64,000 nucleotides of DNA from Vulcanimicrobiota bacterium (GCA_023447635.1 JAEXNA010000233.1:1-64000); one strand, 5' to 3'; positions 1 to 8,503 are shown, counted from the first letter of the stretch. Notes: a model not told the origin generated them from the sequence alone. Numbers and translations are program-made.

Positions 1-534
1 GTGCTGATGGTAGGAGAGATTCGCGACCCGGAAACGGCCGAGATCGCGGTTCACGCCGCCTTGACCGGTCACATGGTACTGTCCACTCTGCACACCAACG
101 ACGCTCCGGCAGCGGCCACGCGTATGGTCGACCTGGGAGTCCCCTCGTACCTGCTCTCTTCTTGTCTGGTCGGCGTGCTGGCGCAGCGACTGGTGCGCCG
201 CCTGTGCATGGAGTGTCGAAAGCCGGTGAGCATGACCCAGGTCGACGTGAACCGTCTGGGTCTTTCCAAGGACCTGGTGGGACAGCAGATCTACGAACCC
301 GGCGGCTGTGAAAAGTGTCTGCAGACCGGCTATAAGGGGCGAACGGGCGTGTTCGAACTGATGAACGTCGGCGAAGAGCTTGCCTCTCAGATCGCTCGTT
401 CCGACGACGCTCGCACCCTGCGCCAGAGCGCTCGTCAGCACGGCATGCGAACTTTGATGGAAGACGCGGCCCGCAAGGTTCTGCAAGGGCAGACCAGCCG
501 TGAAGAAGCCTTCCGAGTGACCAAGGCGATCTAG
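1..534 (+). CDS. pilB: Type IV pilus/type II secretion assembly ATPase PilB/GspE, C-terminal part
   Basis: The gene enters from the left edge; the first codons lie inside the ATPase core, so the true start is outside the window. The fragment opens with the Walker B segment (LMVGEIRD), followed by the His-box region (GHMVLSTLHTND). It then carries the tetracysteine zinc motif of PilB/GspE (CMEC about 50 residues on, CEKC about 30 residues later). The family powers pilus or pseudopilus polymerisation at the cytoplasmic face of the inner membrane. The next gene, five bases downstream, encodes the cognate PilC/GspF platform. PilB, GspE and a generic secretion ATPase cannot be separated from this fragment. 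Confidence 0.93.
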   Translation: MLMVGEIRDPETAEIAVHAALTGHMVLSTLHTNDAPAAATRMVDLGVPSYLLSSCLVGVLAQRLVRRLCMECRKPVSMTQVDVNRLGLSKDLVGQQIYEPGGCEKCLQTGYKGRTGVFELMNVGEELASQIARSDDARTLRQSARQHGMRTLMEDAARKVLQGQTSREEAFRVTKAI

Positions 535-539
535 CTCTC

Positions 540-1718
540 GTGCCTCTTTACGCCTATACAGCTACCGACCGCTCGGGCAAGAAAGTGTCCGGGTTTATCG
601 ACGCCGCCTCGAAGTCCGTCGCTTATCAGAAGGTCAAAGCTCGCGGCCTGTTTCCGACCCGTTTGGATCAGGACGTCGCGCGGAACTCGAAGTCGATGCC
701 CGGCGAGGCGTTGGCTTACTCGCTCCTTCAGCTTTCGGCGCTGCTGAAGTCCGGTATTCCGTTGGACGAAGCGCTGGAGTCGATCGCCGAGTTCGACGAG
801 AACCCTACCATGCGTGCGGCTCTCAAGCGCGTCCGAGTCCGACTGCGCGAAGGCGCCAACATGGCTGCGGCGATGATCGAGGAGCAGGCGTTCCCGCCGA
901 TGCTCATCCGCATGGTTCAGGCCGGCGAAGAGTCCGGTCAGTCGGCAGACTTGCTTGGTAAGTACGCCGAGTTCCTGAAGCGCGACATCGAACACCGACG
1001 CGCCCTGGTCGCCGCTCTGAGCTACCCCGTAGCGCTGGTCACGTTGTCCATGATTTTGATGACGGGCCTGATGTATTTTCTCACACCGGTCCTGAAAGAG
1101 CTTTACGGCTCTATGGATCTGGAGCTTCCCTGGTTGACCGCGACCATCATCACCATCGGCGAGGGCGTGGGGACGGTGGGTCCGTTCCTGGTCCCGGCCG
1201 TTCTTCTGGGCGGCTACCTGCTCCTCAAAGTGTTCCCTCGCCAGGCGCTAGATAAGCTTCGTCTGAAAATTCCGCTGGTCGGAGTGATGCTGCGCTGCGG
1301 CCTGATGGAGCAGTGGAGCCGTACTCTGGGCATGCTGCACGCTGCCGGTGTGCCGCTGGTGCGCGCTATGGAGTTGGCGCGCGAAAGTCTGGATAACGCC
1401 TCGGTGAAGCAAGAGTTGGAAGGCGCCGAGCGCGCCGTCGAGCGCGGTGACGGCCTGGCCAAAGCGCTCTCGCGGGTGTCGGTGATTCCGCCTCTTTTGC
1501 ATCAGTTTCTGAGAACGGGCGAGCGAACCGGAGAGCTCGAGGCGATGCTGATGTCGGCGGCGGCGTTTTATGAGCGGGAACTCTCCCGCCGCCGAGAGGC
1601 GCTGGGCAGGTTCCTGGAGCCGGCGCTGATCATTATGATGGGCTGCGTGGTCGGCGTTCTGGTGCTCAGCGTGCTGTTGCCGCTGGCGGAAGTCAGCGCC
1701 AAGATGCAGGTCGGCTAG
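540..1718 (+). CDS. pilC: Type IV pilus/type II secretion inner-membrane platform protein PilC/GspF
   Basis: This 392-aa protein has full family length. It begins MPLYAYTATD, the usual PilC start, from a GTG codon five bases after the ATPase stop. Two GspF domains are visible (about residues 60-185 and 265-385). Each has the helical cytoplasmic bundle with the ESGQSA/ERTGEL glycine-containing turn and is followed by hydrophobic membrane segments (about 160-215 and 365-385). PilC anchors the ATPase at the inner membrane and couples its rotation to pilin insertion. Its stop codon overlaps the next start. No pilin genes follow, so the rest of the system must lie elsewhere. Confidence 0.93.
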   Translation: MPLYAYTATDRSGKKVSGFIDAASKSVAYQKVKARGLFPTRLDQDVARNSKSMPGEALAYSLLQLSALLKSGIPLDEALESIAEFDENPTMRAALKRVRVRLREGANMAAAMIEEQAFPPMLIRMVQAGEESGQSADLLGKYAEFLKRDIEHRRALVAALSYPVALVTLSMILMTGLMYFLTPVLKELYGSMDLELPWLTATIITIGEGVGTVGPFLVPAVLLGGYLLLKVFPRQALDKLRLKIPLVGVMLRCGLMEQWSRTLGMLHAAGVPLVRAMELARESLDNASVKQELEGAERAVERGDGLAKALSRVSVIPPLLHQFLRTGERTGELEAMLMSAAAFYERELSRRREALGRFLEPALIIMMGCVVGVLVLSVLLPLAEVSAKMQVG

Positions 1719-2326
1719 TGCGGCTTCGTTCCCCTGGCGTGGCGGCTTTGCTGCTGGGCTTTAGTCTGCTCTCGCCGCTCGCGGCCAGGGAGAAGATCAA
1801 GCTCATGTATCTGGAAAGCGACGCCGAAGTGCGGGCGGCGGTCCTGATCAATCGGCTCGACATGCCGCTCGAGGTTCATCGCATCGGAATCTTCCGCGTC
1901 GGCAAAAAGCTTTACGGAGTGGTTCGCTTTGGCGCCGCCGACGGTGCCGGGGTGATCTCGGACAAGCATCGCATCGGGACCACCACCGCGATCCTTTGCG
2001 ACCGGATCTTCGGCGAGCTTCCCGACCTGACCAGGATCGATTTCGAAGGGGTCAGCTTTCACGAGACCAAGGAGAAGAAGCCGGAGGTGCTCTTTTCTTC
2101 CTCGATCGACCGCAACGTGTGGAAGACGATCGCAAAGTCCGACCTGCCTCTGCAGCGAGTCGAGGCTTCCGGCACGCTATACTTCGACCCCCGGGTGCAA
2201 CTCGGGCAACCCGTCCCGGTTAAGCCTGCCGTGAAAAAGAAGAAGGGCGCCAAGCCCGCCAAGAGCACCCCCAAGGGGTCGCCAACCAGGGACCACGGCG
2301 GAAAGCGGGAATCTAAGAAGTCATGA
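1718..2326 (+). CDS. Hypothetical secreted basic-tailed protein
   Basis: I do not recognise this 202-aa protein. A Sec-type signal peptide is visible (basic MRLRS, hydrophobic run to about residue 22, AAR cleavage region). A mixed alpha/beta middle follows, and the tail from about residue 170 is rich in Lys, Pro and Ser and probably disordered. The GTG start overlaps the last base of the pilC stop, so it is translationally coupled to the pilus genes. It may be a periplasmic accessory factor, but that rests on position only. Confidence 0.7.
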   Translation: MRLRSPGVAALLLGFSLLSPLAAREKIKLMYLESDAEVRAAVLINRLDMPLEVHRIGIFRVGKKLYGVVRFGAADGAGVISDKHRIGTTTAILCDRIFGELPDLTRIDFEGVSFHETKEKKPEVLFSSSIDRNVWKTIAKSDLPLQRVEASGTLYFDPRVQLGQPVPVKPAVKKKKGAKPAKSTPKGSPTRDHGGKRESKKS

Positions 2327-2538
2327 ACTGTGCTCGGTGTGGAAACGCCCTCCATCGCCTCCCCATGTTCGATCTGCCTCGCAAGGTGAAAGAGTTCTCC
2401 TGTCTGTGCTGCGGGGAGCGTTTTTGGACCACTCAGGGAGAAGCTAGCGTGTTTGGTGAGAAAGACCGGGCGGCGGCCTCTCGCGAGCCCACGCTGTCTC
2501 CTCCCACCCCTTTCTCTCCCATCACCCACACCAATTAA
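2323..2538 (+). CDS. Small zinc-ribbon protein
   Basis: This 71-aa protein starts at an ATG that overlaps the preceding stop (ATGA). Two CxxC pairs (CARC at residues 3-6 and CLCC about 25 residues later) form a probable zinc ribbon or rubredoxin-like knuckle. They are followed by an aromatic turn (ERFWTT) and a Pro/Ser-rich disordered tail. The role is unknown. Small ribbons of this kind often bind nucleic acid or protein partners, but nothing here tells which. The coupled start places it in the pil operon. Confidence 0.62.
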   Translation: MNCARCGNALHRLPMFDLPRKVKEFSCLCCGERFWTTQGEASVFGEKDRAAASREPTLSPPTPFSPITHTN

Positions 2539-2565
2539 AGGAATGCCGCGACCTGCGCGGTACCC

Positions 2566-3183
2566 ATGGCGCCCGTGAAGATTTCTGTTGAAGGGGCCGA
2601 GCCCCAATCCGCATCGCTGGTGGTCGTGCTACTGCACGGAGCCGGCGCCCCCGCTCTGGACTTCCTGGCTATCAGTCAAGAGTTCCCCGCAGGCGATGAC
2701 CTGTGCTGGCTGGCGCCTCAGGCGTTGGGCCGTCGCTGGTACCCCCGCCCGACGCCGGAGTCGCGTGCCCACCAGCAGCCTCATCTGACGGTCTCCGCCA
2801 AGAGTGTCCTGGGACTTCTCCAGGAGCACTCGTCTCAGCGTTTAGTCCTGATGGGATTTGCCGATGGTGCTGGAGTGGTTGCTGAACTTCTTACTGATCC
2901 CGAGCTGCCGTCCTCGGTGGTGGCCGCCTGGATCGCCTCGGGAGGCCTGGTGGGCTTGGAAGAGGAGTGGCCCGAAGCGCCCCATCTGAAATCGCTGCCG
3001 GTCCTGGTGAGCGGGGGACGGGATCTGGCCGACGGGGTGGGAGACCGGCAGGCGGAGACGGCTCGCTATTTGGAACGGGCGGGCGCGAGAGTGACCCGAT
3101 ATCTCTACGACGGGTCAGAGCTGGGGATCAACGCCGAAGAGATAGCTCAGGCCCAGAACCTGCTCAAAGAGGTACGACGATGA
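2566..3183 (+). CDS. Alpha/beta-hydrolase fold protein, probable pseudoenzyme (carboxylesterase/phospholipase family)
   Basis: This 205-aa protein has the length and layout of the phospholipase/carboxylesterase family: oxyanion loop LLHGAGA at 22-28, nucleophile-elbow strand at 92-102 and acid strand VLVSGGRD at 146-153. The elbow reads GFADGAG instead of GFSxGA, so the catalytic Ser is Ala99. The usual GHE near the end reads DGSELG, so the catalytic His is Ser184. Asp153 is retained. Loss of both nucleophile and base argues for a binding or scaffolding role. The ATG used has only a distant purine tract upstream. It overlaps the next start by 4 bp. Confidence 0.75.
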   Translation: MAPVKISVEGAEPQSASLVVVLLHGAGAPALDFLAISQEFPAGDDLCWLAPQALGRRWYPRPTPESRAHQQPHLTVSAKSVLGLLQEHSSQRLVLMGFADGAGVVAELLTDPELPSSVVAAWIASGGLVGLEEEWPEAPHLKSLPVLVSGGRDLADGVGDRQAETARYLERAGARVTRYLYDGSELGINAEEIAQAQNLLKEVRR

Positions 3184-3401
3184 TGGACGGCAAGACTCAG
3201 GAAGTGTTCACCAGTGGGGTGATGCGGGTCCTGGAAGGCGGCGACTTCGTCGAGGTGCTGTTGCTTAGCTCTCCCGTGCGCTACCGCCTGGACAAGCATC
3301 TCCGCACTTTGAGAGCGCGCCTGGAAGAGGCGCGGCAGAGCGGCCAACAGGTCCAGGTCGAGGTCGATTGGGAAAGCCAGGAGATCCTGGACGTCCGCTA
3401 A
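3180..3401 (+). CDS. Small conserved-looking hypothetical protein
   Basis: This 73-aa protein starts at ATGATG, overlapping the upstream stop. It is probably an alpha/beta fold: a strand-rich first half (EVLLLSSPVRYRLD) is followed by an amphipathic helix and a final strand. I see no signal peptide, cysteines or known motif. The coupled start indicates that it belongs to the 1-3401 operon. Its last four bases overlap the end of the convergent gene on the other strand. Confidence 0.6.
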   Translation: MMDGKTQEVFTSGVMRVLEGGDFVEVLLLSSPVRYRLDKHLRTLRARLEEARQSGQQVQVEVDWESQEILDVR

Positions 3402-4021
3402 GAGGTCTGGCCTACGACTTCCAAGCGCCCCTGTGACCAGGACCAATCTCTTCCGCCTTTGACCTTGAGGTGGTCGCCCTCGACCGTCAACTCCTGGCCG
3501 CTGATCCAGCCGTCGAGTTGTCCGTCCCAGAAGCGAAAGGCCGCCCAGCGAACCTTGTCCTGGTAGAGCAGCCACGAACCGTCGGCCGTGAGTTGCGGCG
3601 TGCCTGTGCTGCGAAACGGTTCCGCAGGTACGGGTTCGGTGGCTTTCGAGAGTTTTTTCAGGCGTGGGCTGACGGGGTGGCCTCCGGCGCCGAAGAACTG
3701 AGGCTGGTCTCCCAGTACCCGGCCCATCCCCTCGGAGAGGTAAGCCGAGGTTACGACCTTCGCCTCTCCAACCTCATGGCTGGCCAGAAACAAGGGGGCC
3801 AGGCGATCGTAGGTGGCCTCGGAAGGCTGCTCCTTGAGAGCGGCGGCGTAGTCCCCCCGCAGCAGAGAGCGTTCGGGACCGTCGTCCATCCCCTGAGGGG
3901 CTCCCAGTTGAGCTAGCTCTGCTTGAAGGGCCGCCTCGCGCTGTTCCCCACGTCCAGCTGACGAGTGCCAGAACGCCGCCGCCAGACCGCAGCAAGCCAG
4001 GAAGAGGAGGAGGTCTCGCAT
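3398..4021 (-). CDS. Hypothetical exported or membrane-anchored protein
   Basis: This 207-aa protein has an N-terminal hydrophobic segment (residues 3-18, MRDLLLFLACCGLAAAFW) that may be an uncleaved anchor or a signal peptide. A helical stretch with Ala/Glu/Leu-rich heptads (about 25-90) follows. The C-terminal half (about 125-205) has repeated W-containing beta strands resembling a small SH3-like or beta-sandwich domain (SWLLYQDKVRWAAFRFWDG). I do not recognise the family. It is transcribed alone, divergently from pdxS, and its 3' end touches the pil operon by 4 bp. Confidence 0.6.
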   Translation of the reverse strand: MRDLLLFLACCGLAAAFWHSSAGRGEQREAALQAELAQLGAPQGMDDGPERSLLRGDYAAALKEQPSEATYDRLAPLFLASHEVGEAKVVTSAYLSEGMGRVLGDQPQFFGAGGHPVSPRLKKLSKATEPVPAEPFRSTGTPQLTADGSWLLYQDKVRWAAFRFWDGQLDGWISGQELTVEGDHLKVKGGRDWSWSQGRLEVVGQTS

Positions 4022-4099
4022 CGGATCCCTTGTTCCTCTGTTCCGGCGGGCTTCCTGGTGGAGGGGAACTGGTCGAGTTCTCCGTTCTCAAACCGGTCC

Positions 4100-4203
4100 T
4101 TTACAGTCGACCGGTGCCCTCTTAGTCTGAAAGGGTCCTCCTTCGGGGGACCTACTACAATGGCTTCGGGGTAGGCGACGGGTCAGAGCTGACCATAAGG
4201 AGA
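4100..4203 (+). promoter_or_regulatory. Candidate pdxST promoter, leader hairpin and ribosome-binding site
   Basis: A TTTACA-like box (4100-4105) and a TACAAT box (4156-4161) are candidate promoter elements, but they are too far apart to be one -35/-10 pair. Between them an 8-9 bp inverted repeat (4133-4141 with 4145-4153, loop TTC) can form a stable hairpin. A strong AAGGAG sits just upstream of the pdxS ATG. The promoter choice is uncertain; the hairpin and ribosome-binding site are direct observations. Confidence 0.35.
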
Positions 4204-4209
4204 TCGAAG

Positions 4210-5106
4210 ATGGCAAAGAACGGTAAGAAGACGGGCACTGGCAAAGTCAAAAGCGGCCTGGCTCAGATGCTGAAGGGCGGCGTGATCATGGACGTCACCA
4301 CGCCCGAAGAGGCGGTTATCGCTCAAGAAGCCGGCGCGGTTGCGGTAATGGCGCTCGAGCGCGTTCCTTCGGACATTCGCAAGGACGGCGGCGTGGCGCG
4401 GATGACGGACCCGGCGATCACTCGTCGGATTATGGACGCGGTAACGATTCCAGTGATGGCCAAGTGTCGTATCGGTCACTTTGTCGAGGCCGAGATTTTG
4501 CAGTCGCTGGGAGCCGACTACATCGACGAGTCCGAGGTGCTGACCCCCGCCGACGAGGCGTTTCATATCGATAAGAGCGCCTTCGATATCCCCTTTGTTT
4601 GTGGAGCCAAGAACTTGGGAGAGGCGCTGCGTCGGATTGGAGAAGGCGCGGCCATGATCCGCACCAAGGGTGAGGCCGGTACCGGCAATGTCGTCGAGGC
4701 TGTGCGTCATATGCGCACGATCAACGCCGAGATCCGCCAAGCGCAGCGGGTGCCGATCGAAGAGCTGATGACCTTCGCTAAAGAGCTGGGGGCGCCTTAT
4801 CACCTCCTGCTTGAAGTGCGAGAGTTGGGGCGCTTGCCGGTGGTGAACTTCGCTGCTGGCGGTATCGCGACCCCGGCCGATGCGGCGCTGATGATGCGTC
4901 TGGGCTGCGACGGGATTTTCGTCGGGTCGGGCGTGTTCAAGTCCTCGGACCCGGCTAAGATGGCCAGGGCGATCGTGGATGCGACGGCTCACTATCAAGA
5001 CGCTGCCAAGCTGGCCGAATACTCGGCGGGGATCGGCGATCCTATGAAAGGTATCGAGATCGGGACTCTGGCTCCAGCTGAGCTGTTAGCTTCGCGTGGC
5101 TGGTAA
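4210..5106 (+). CDS. pdxS: Pyridoxal 5'-phosphate synthase, synthase subunit PdxS
   Basis: This 298-aa protein matches PdxS throughout. It condenses ribose 5-phosphate, glyceraldehyde 3-phosphate and ammonia into PLP on a dodecameric (beta/alpha)8 barrel. Visible hallmarks are VIMDVTTPEEA (active-site Asp), ALERVPSDIR, VPVMAKCRIGHFVEA with the Schiff-base Lys, and the phosphate loop GIATPADAALMM. The glutaminase subunit pdxT follows and overlaps by 11 bp, the classic DXP-independent vitamin B6 operon. The ATG is preceded by a good Shine-Dalgarno sequence (AAGGAG). Confidence 0.98.
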   Translation: MAKNGKKTGTGKVKSGLAQMLKGGVIMDVTTPEEAVIAQEAGAVAVMALERVPSDIRKDGGVARMTDPAITRRIMDAVTIPVMAKCRIGHFVEAEILQSLGADYIDESEVLTPADEAFHIDKSAFDIPFVCGAKNLGEALRRIGEGAAMIRTKGEAGTGNVVEAVRHMRTINAEIRQAQRVPIEELMTFAKELGAPYHLLLEVRELGRLPVVNFAAGGIATPADAALMMRLGCDGIFVGSGVFKSSDPAKMARAIVDATAHYQDAAKLAEYSAGIGDPMKGIEIGTLAPAELLASRGW

Positions 5107-5692
5107 GGCGGCTGTTGTCGGTGTCCTCGCTCTGCAAGGCGCGGTCGCCGAGCACGTCGAGACTCTGCGCGGTCTCGGCGTGTCGGCGCGCGAGGTACGT
5201 CATGCCACGGACTGCGAGGGTCTCGACGGGCTACTTATCCCGGGCGGGGAATCGACCACTTTGGAAAAGCTGGTGCGGCGGTTCGGTATAGACCGGGCCA
5301 TAGCAAAAGGGGTGGACGAAGGGATGGCCGTCTGGGGCACCTGCGCGGGGATGATTCTGATAGCTTCCGAGATTGAAGGCGCCATAGAAGGGCAGACCGG
5401 ATTAGGGCTTTTTCCTATACGGGTTCGACGGAACGCCTTTGGACGCCAGTTGGCCTCGTGCGAGGTCGACCTGGCGGTTCCGTCTCTGGGCGAGCCTGCC
5501 TTCCCGGCCGTGTTTATTCGAGCTCCGGTCGCCAGCGCCGTGCTGGACCCGTCGGTCGAGACGCTGGCCGATTTCGAGGGCCAGGCGGTAGCGCTGCGCT
5601 ATCGCCGGTTGCTGGCGACCTCGTTCCACCCCGAACTGACGGGTGACCCTCGCTGGCATCAGGCATTTCTGCAGCTGCTCAGCCTTTCTTGA
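5096..5692 (+). CDS. pdxT: Pyridoxal 5'-phosphate synthase, glutaminase subunit PdxT
   Basis: This 198-aa class I glutamine amidotransferase hydrolyses glutamine and channels ammonia to PdxS. The catalytic triad is intact: Cys83 in WGTCAGM, with His178 and Glu180 in SFHPELTGD. The loop PGGESTT at about 49-55 is the PdxT glutamine-binding signature. The GTG start lies inside the pdxS 3' end (11-bp overlap), implying coupled translation for a 1:1 complex. The 3' end overlaps the convergent hydrolase gene by 14 bp. Confidence 0.97.
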   Translation: MAGKAAVVGVLALQGAVAEHVETLRGLGVSAREVRHATDCEGLDGLLIPGGESTTLEKLVRRFGIDRAIAKGVDEGMAVWGTCAGMILIASEIEGAIEGQTGLGLFPIRVRRNAFGRQLASCEVDLAVPSLGEPAFPAVFIRAPVASAVLDPSVETLADFEGQAVALRYRRLLATSFHPELTGDPRWHQAFLQLLSLS

Positions 5693-6947
5693 CCTTCTTC
5701 GAGCGCGGCGGCGCGCCATGGCGGCTCATCATCTTAGGCGACGGGAACTGACCGTTGGCGATCGTCTTGCAGCTGGTCTTGTCCTGGATGCGAAAGATGC
5801 TTTGCGGCTTGTCCTTGAGCAGACGGGCGACTTCGTCGAGGGTCCCATCGGTCATGTGAGCAGCGTCGCCGCAGTTGAGACGTTCGAGTCGCCACAGCGT
5901 GGTGAACAAGGTTCCGTATCGACCGTTGTCGAGAAACGGCGTCAGCGACTCGGCGGTGTTCGGGGCAGCCAGGATGGCATCGAGTTCGGCGACCTCTAGC
6001 GGCTTTTCCAGGGCGGGGTTGTCCAGCCAGCGCATCACGGGCACGATGCGGGCCAGCCGCTTGCTGTCGTAATATTTGTTGAAGGCGTGATCGGTGGGGA
6101 TGTCTTCGCCATCGAAAAGAATGTGCCGCTTCGAGCAAGACTGGTCGAGCTGCTCCAGGGTCATTTTCGGGAAGGTCGTTCCGGCGGCTCGGCCTCGAAG
6201 CTTGGCTCGCATGGAAAGCACCCGGTCGCCCTTGCCCAGATAGGGGGCAACGGTCTGCCAGGTGATTTTGGTCCGGGGGTCCTTGTCGCGAACGTGCGCG
6301 TTGCTTTTGGCCCAGATGTCATAGTCCAGGTCGGACCCGCACAGGGTCAGCATATGAAGCCTCAGTGAGGTGTCGGGCTGGTACGTGTCGACGAACGGTA
6401 GCTGGTCGTTGTACTCGATCTCCGGCACCACGGCGGCGGCGGCGACCTCGCATCCCATGCTGTGGGCCATGACGCTGAGATGGGCCTTCGGGTAGGCTTT
6501 GTGCAGCGCCAGGAGCAGCTCACGAGCGGGGCCGCGACCAACGCTTCTGGCCAGAGAGATCTTCTGCCAATAGACGTTGGCCAGCTGAAGGACGGAGCTG
6601 TCGTCGGCAGACTCCCACTGGATTCCGGCGTAGGCGGCCCGAGTTTTGCTGGGGTCGAACTGCTGCTGCAGACGTTCGGCCAGCGCGTCGAAGGCGGCCG
6701 TGCTGGAATCGCGTTTGACGTCGAAGCCGTGGACAAAGACCACGATATGCTGCGGGTCGGCCTGCTGCTTATGGATGGCCGCCACAGTTGCGGAGACGGC
6801 TTCGGGTGCGACCTGGGCGGTTTTGTCGACCCACAGGGAGGCGTAGTTTTTTGCGGCCAGCGGGACTACCGGCGAGGGCGGCGCGTCGTCGGCCAGAGCG
6901 GGCGAAAGGAGCCAGAGGGCGAGCAGGAGCGGGATGAGTCTCGACAT
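5679..6947 (-). CDS. Secreted alpha/beta hydrolase, DUF900-like
   Basis: This 422-aa protein has a clear signal peptide (MSRLIPLLLALWLLSPALA, cleavage before DDAPP). The alpha/beta-hydrolase core runs from about 60 to 260. It has the oxyanion strand IVVFVHGFDV, a nucleophile elbow MAHSMGCEV (Ser in AHSMG) and a later TLCGSDLDYDIW strand where DUF900 proteins carry the acid. DUF900-like proteins are putative esterases or lipases. The last 150 residues look helical and carry no known motif. It is transcribed alone toward pdxT, and the substrate is unknown. Confidence 0.75.
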   Translation of the reverse strand: MSRLIPLLLALWLLSPALADDAPPSPVVPLAAKNYASLWVDKTAQVAPEAVSATVAAIHKQQADPQHIVVFVHGFDVKRDSSTAAFDALAERLQQQFDPSKTRAAYAGIQWESADDSSVLQLANVYWQKISLARSVGRGPARELLLALHKAYPKAHLSVMAHSMGCEVAAAAVVPEIEYNDQLPFVDTYQPDTSLRLHMLTLCGSDLDYDIWAKSNAHVRDKDPRTKITWQTVAPYLGKGDRVLSMRAKLRGRAAGTTFPKMTLEQLDQSCSKRHILFDGEDIPTDHAFNKYYDSKRLARIVPVMRWLDNPALEKPLEVAELDAILAAPNTAESLTPFLDNGRYGTLFTTLWRLERLNCGDAAHMTDGTLDEVARLLKDKPQSIFRIQDKTSCKTIANGQFPSPKMMSRHGAPPRSKKVKKG

Positions 6948-7056
6948 GGGAGGCGCGTTTCGCTGCAGACTTCAAAGATCCGCCCGTGAAGATAAAGTTT
7001 GACGGTTTCGAAAGTTTGGCGGACGGGGCTTGCGCGGCGTAGAACGAAGAAAAGGC

Positions 7057-7073
7057 CCCCGAAGACATCGGGG
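7057..7073 (-). terminator. Rho-independent terminator after csbD
   Basis: CCCCGA and TCGGGG form a perfect 6-bp stem around a 5-nt loop. Read on the minus strand, the stem is followed by CCTTTT, a short U-tract. It lies about 80 bp beyond the csbD stop. A second perfect inverted repeat, GCCGGC-CAAA-GCCGGC at 7132-7147, lies right after the stop and lacks a U-tract. Confidence 0.6.
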
Positions 7074-7154
7074 ACCCCTCTCCGCGGTAGGGCTAGACCT
7101 GTGTGGGTGGAGGCTCTGAGCTCCTACCTTAGCCGGCCAAAGCCGGCACGAAGC

Positions 7155-7355
7155 TTATCGCGAAGTGGCGAGCCAGCTATCGAGTTCCCGACGGGCGTCC
7201 TCTTTGGCGTAGCCATAGCGCTCTTGCAGCGTTCCTTCGAATTTGTCGTAATTACCCGAAATCCGGTCGAGGTCGTCATCGGTCAACTTCCCCCATTTGT
7301 CCTTGATGGTGCCTTTCAGCTGTTTCCATTTGCCTTCTAAAATATCGCTATTCAT
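7155..7355 (-). CDS. CsbD-family stress protein
   Basis: This 66-aa protein contains the CsbD signature almost end to end: an N-terminal KWKQLKGTIKDKWGKLTDDDLD and then GNYDKFEGTLQERYGYAKEDARRELD. CsbD proteins are small helical cytosolic proteins induced by general stress in many bacteria; the biochemical role is unknown. A strong AGGAGG lies eight bases before the ATG. The gene sits 80 bp downstream of a diguanylate cyclase on the same strand and may be read with it or from its own promoter. A terminator hairpin follows. Confidence 0.92.
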   Translation of the reverse strand: MNSDILEGKWKQLKGTIKDKWGKLTDDDLDRISGNYDKFEGTLQERYGYAKEDARRELDSWLATSR

Positions 7356-7435
7356 AGCTGTTGCCTCCTGAGCTCAGGTTAGCAGCAAGGCCAGAGGTGG
7401 CACCCCATCCCATGGTCGGAAGGTCGGCTATCCTA

Positions 7436-8332
7436 TCAGGCGTGGATGGCGGTGCTGTAGGGCTCGACCACGAAACTGTTGCGCCCCTGCTCTTTGACCC
7501 GGTACATCAGATGGTCCGAGCTGCGGACGAGAGAGGTCAGGTTGTCCGCGCTTGCGGGTGTCTCATTGACGACAACTCCGACCGAGGCGGTGACCGGCCA
7601 ACTCTCCCTGGCCGATAGCTCTCGCAGGCAGCTCACGAGCTTCTCGGCCACCTGACCCGCGTCAGTTAGAGAGCACTCGGGCAGAATGACAGCAAATTCA
7701 TCGCCACCCAGGCGGGCGATGATGTCGGAGCGGCGAAGGTGTTTTTCCAGCGTGCGAGCCACCTCGACCAGCACGCGGTCGCCTTCGGCGTGGCCCATCT
7801 CGTCGTTGACCTTTTTAAAATGATCGAGGTCGATGAAGGCCAGGCCCAGCGGCCGGTCCTTGCGGGTCGAACGAGAGTGCTCGGCCTCCAACGCCTCCCG
7901 AAAGGCCCTGGCGTTCAGCAGGCCAGTTCGATAGTCGCGTCGCGACAGCTTCCGCTCGCGGTCCAGCAGCGCTCTGAGCTGTTGGAGCAGCGAGGAGACC
8001 GTGAGAAAGAAGGCCAGTCGCACGGTGCCGTTCCAGACGTAGATGATCGGAATGCTGAGAACCTCGCCGGCCAGGATGTTGGAGGCGTCCCAAACCACCG
8101 CAGCGAGGACGGAGTAGGCATAGCAAGCGGGCGTCTTGTCGTACCAGGCGACGACAGAGATCGGGAGCAGGTAGAAAACCGAGAACGAAGCCTCGACGCC
8201 GGTGCGATAGTCGAGCAGGCCGAGAAAGAAGATGAAGGCGAGACAGAAAAGGTGGACCTGCCATGCCGTCAGGCGTCGGAAAATCTTGTCGAACCAGACC
8301 ATCATGGCAGCTGTCTCTCCACTCTCGGCCAT
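7436..8332 (-). CDS. Membrane-anchored GGDEF diguanylate cyclase
   Basis: This 298-aa protein has an N-terminal membrane part of four to five hydrophobic helices (about 20-125) and a short coiled linker. A complete GGDEF domain follows (about 135-290). The catalytic GGDEF is intact (ARLGGDEFAVILPE), and an RxxD inhibitory site (RRSD) lies exactly five residues upstream, so product inhibition by c-di-GMP is expected. DLDHFKKVND supplies metal and substrate contacts. No EAL domain is present, so it should synthesise c-di-GMP. A tandem PilZ protein at 21.3-22.0 kb is a possible local effector. Confidence 0.93.
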   Translation of the reverse strand: MAESGETAAMMVWFDKIFRRLTAWQVHLFCLAFIFFLGLLDYRTGVEASFSVFYLLPISVVAWYDKTPACYAYSVLAAVVWDASNILAGEVLSIPIIYVWNGTVRLAFFLTVSSLLQQLRALLDRERKLSRRDYRTGLLNARAFREALEAEHSRSTRKDRPLGLAFIDLDHFKKVNDEMGHAEGDRVLVEVARTLEKHLRRSDIIARLGGDEFAVILPECSLTDAGQVAEKLVSCLRELSARESWPVTASVGVVVNETPASADNLTSLVRSSDHLMYRVKEQGRNSFVVEPYSTAIHA

Positions 8333-8503
8333 TTCTGGCGTGCTCCCCCTCTCCTCCCTGTCCGTGCCGAGGGGCCCGCTGTCGATAAATTTTAACCTTT
8401 TGTCCGGCGGAGCTTTCCAGCGTACAGCAAAGGGCGCCGATCGGAAACGTGAAGCTGGCTATGGCAGTCGCTTCGCAGAGAAGTGTATTTGGAGGAATCC
8501 AAC

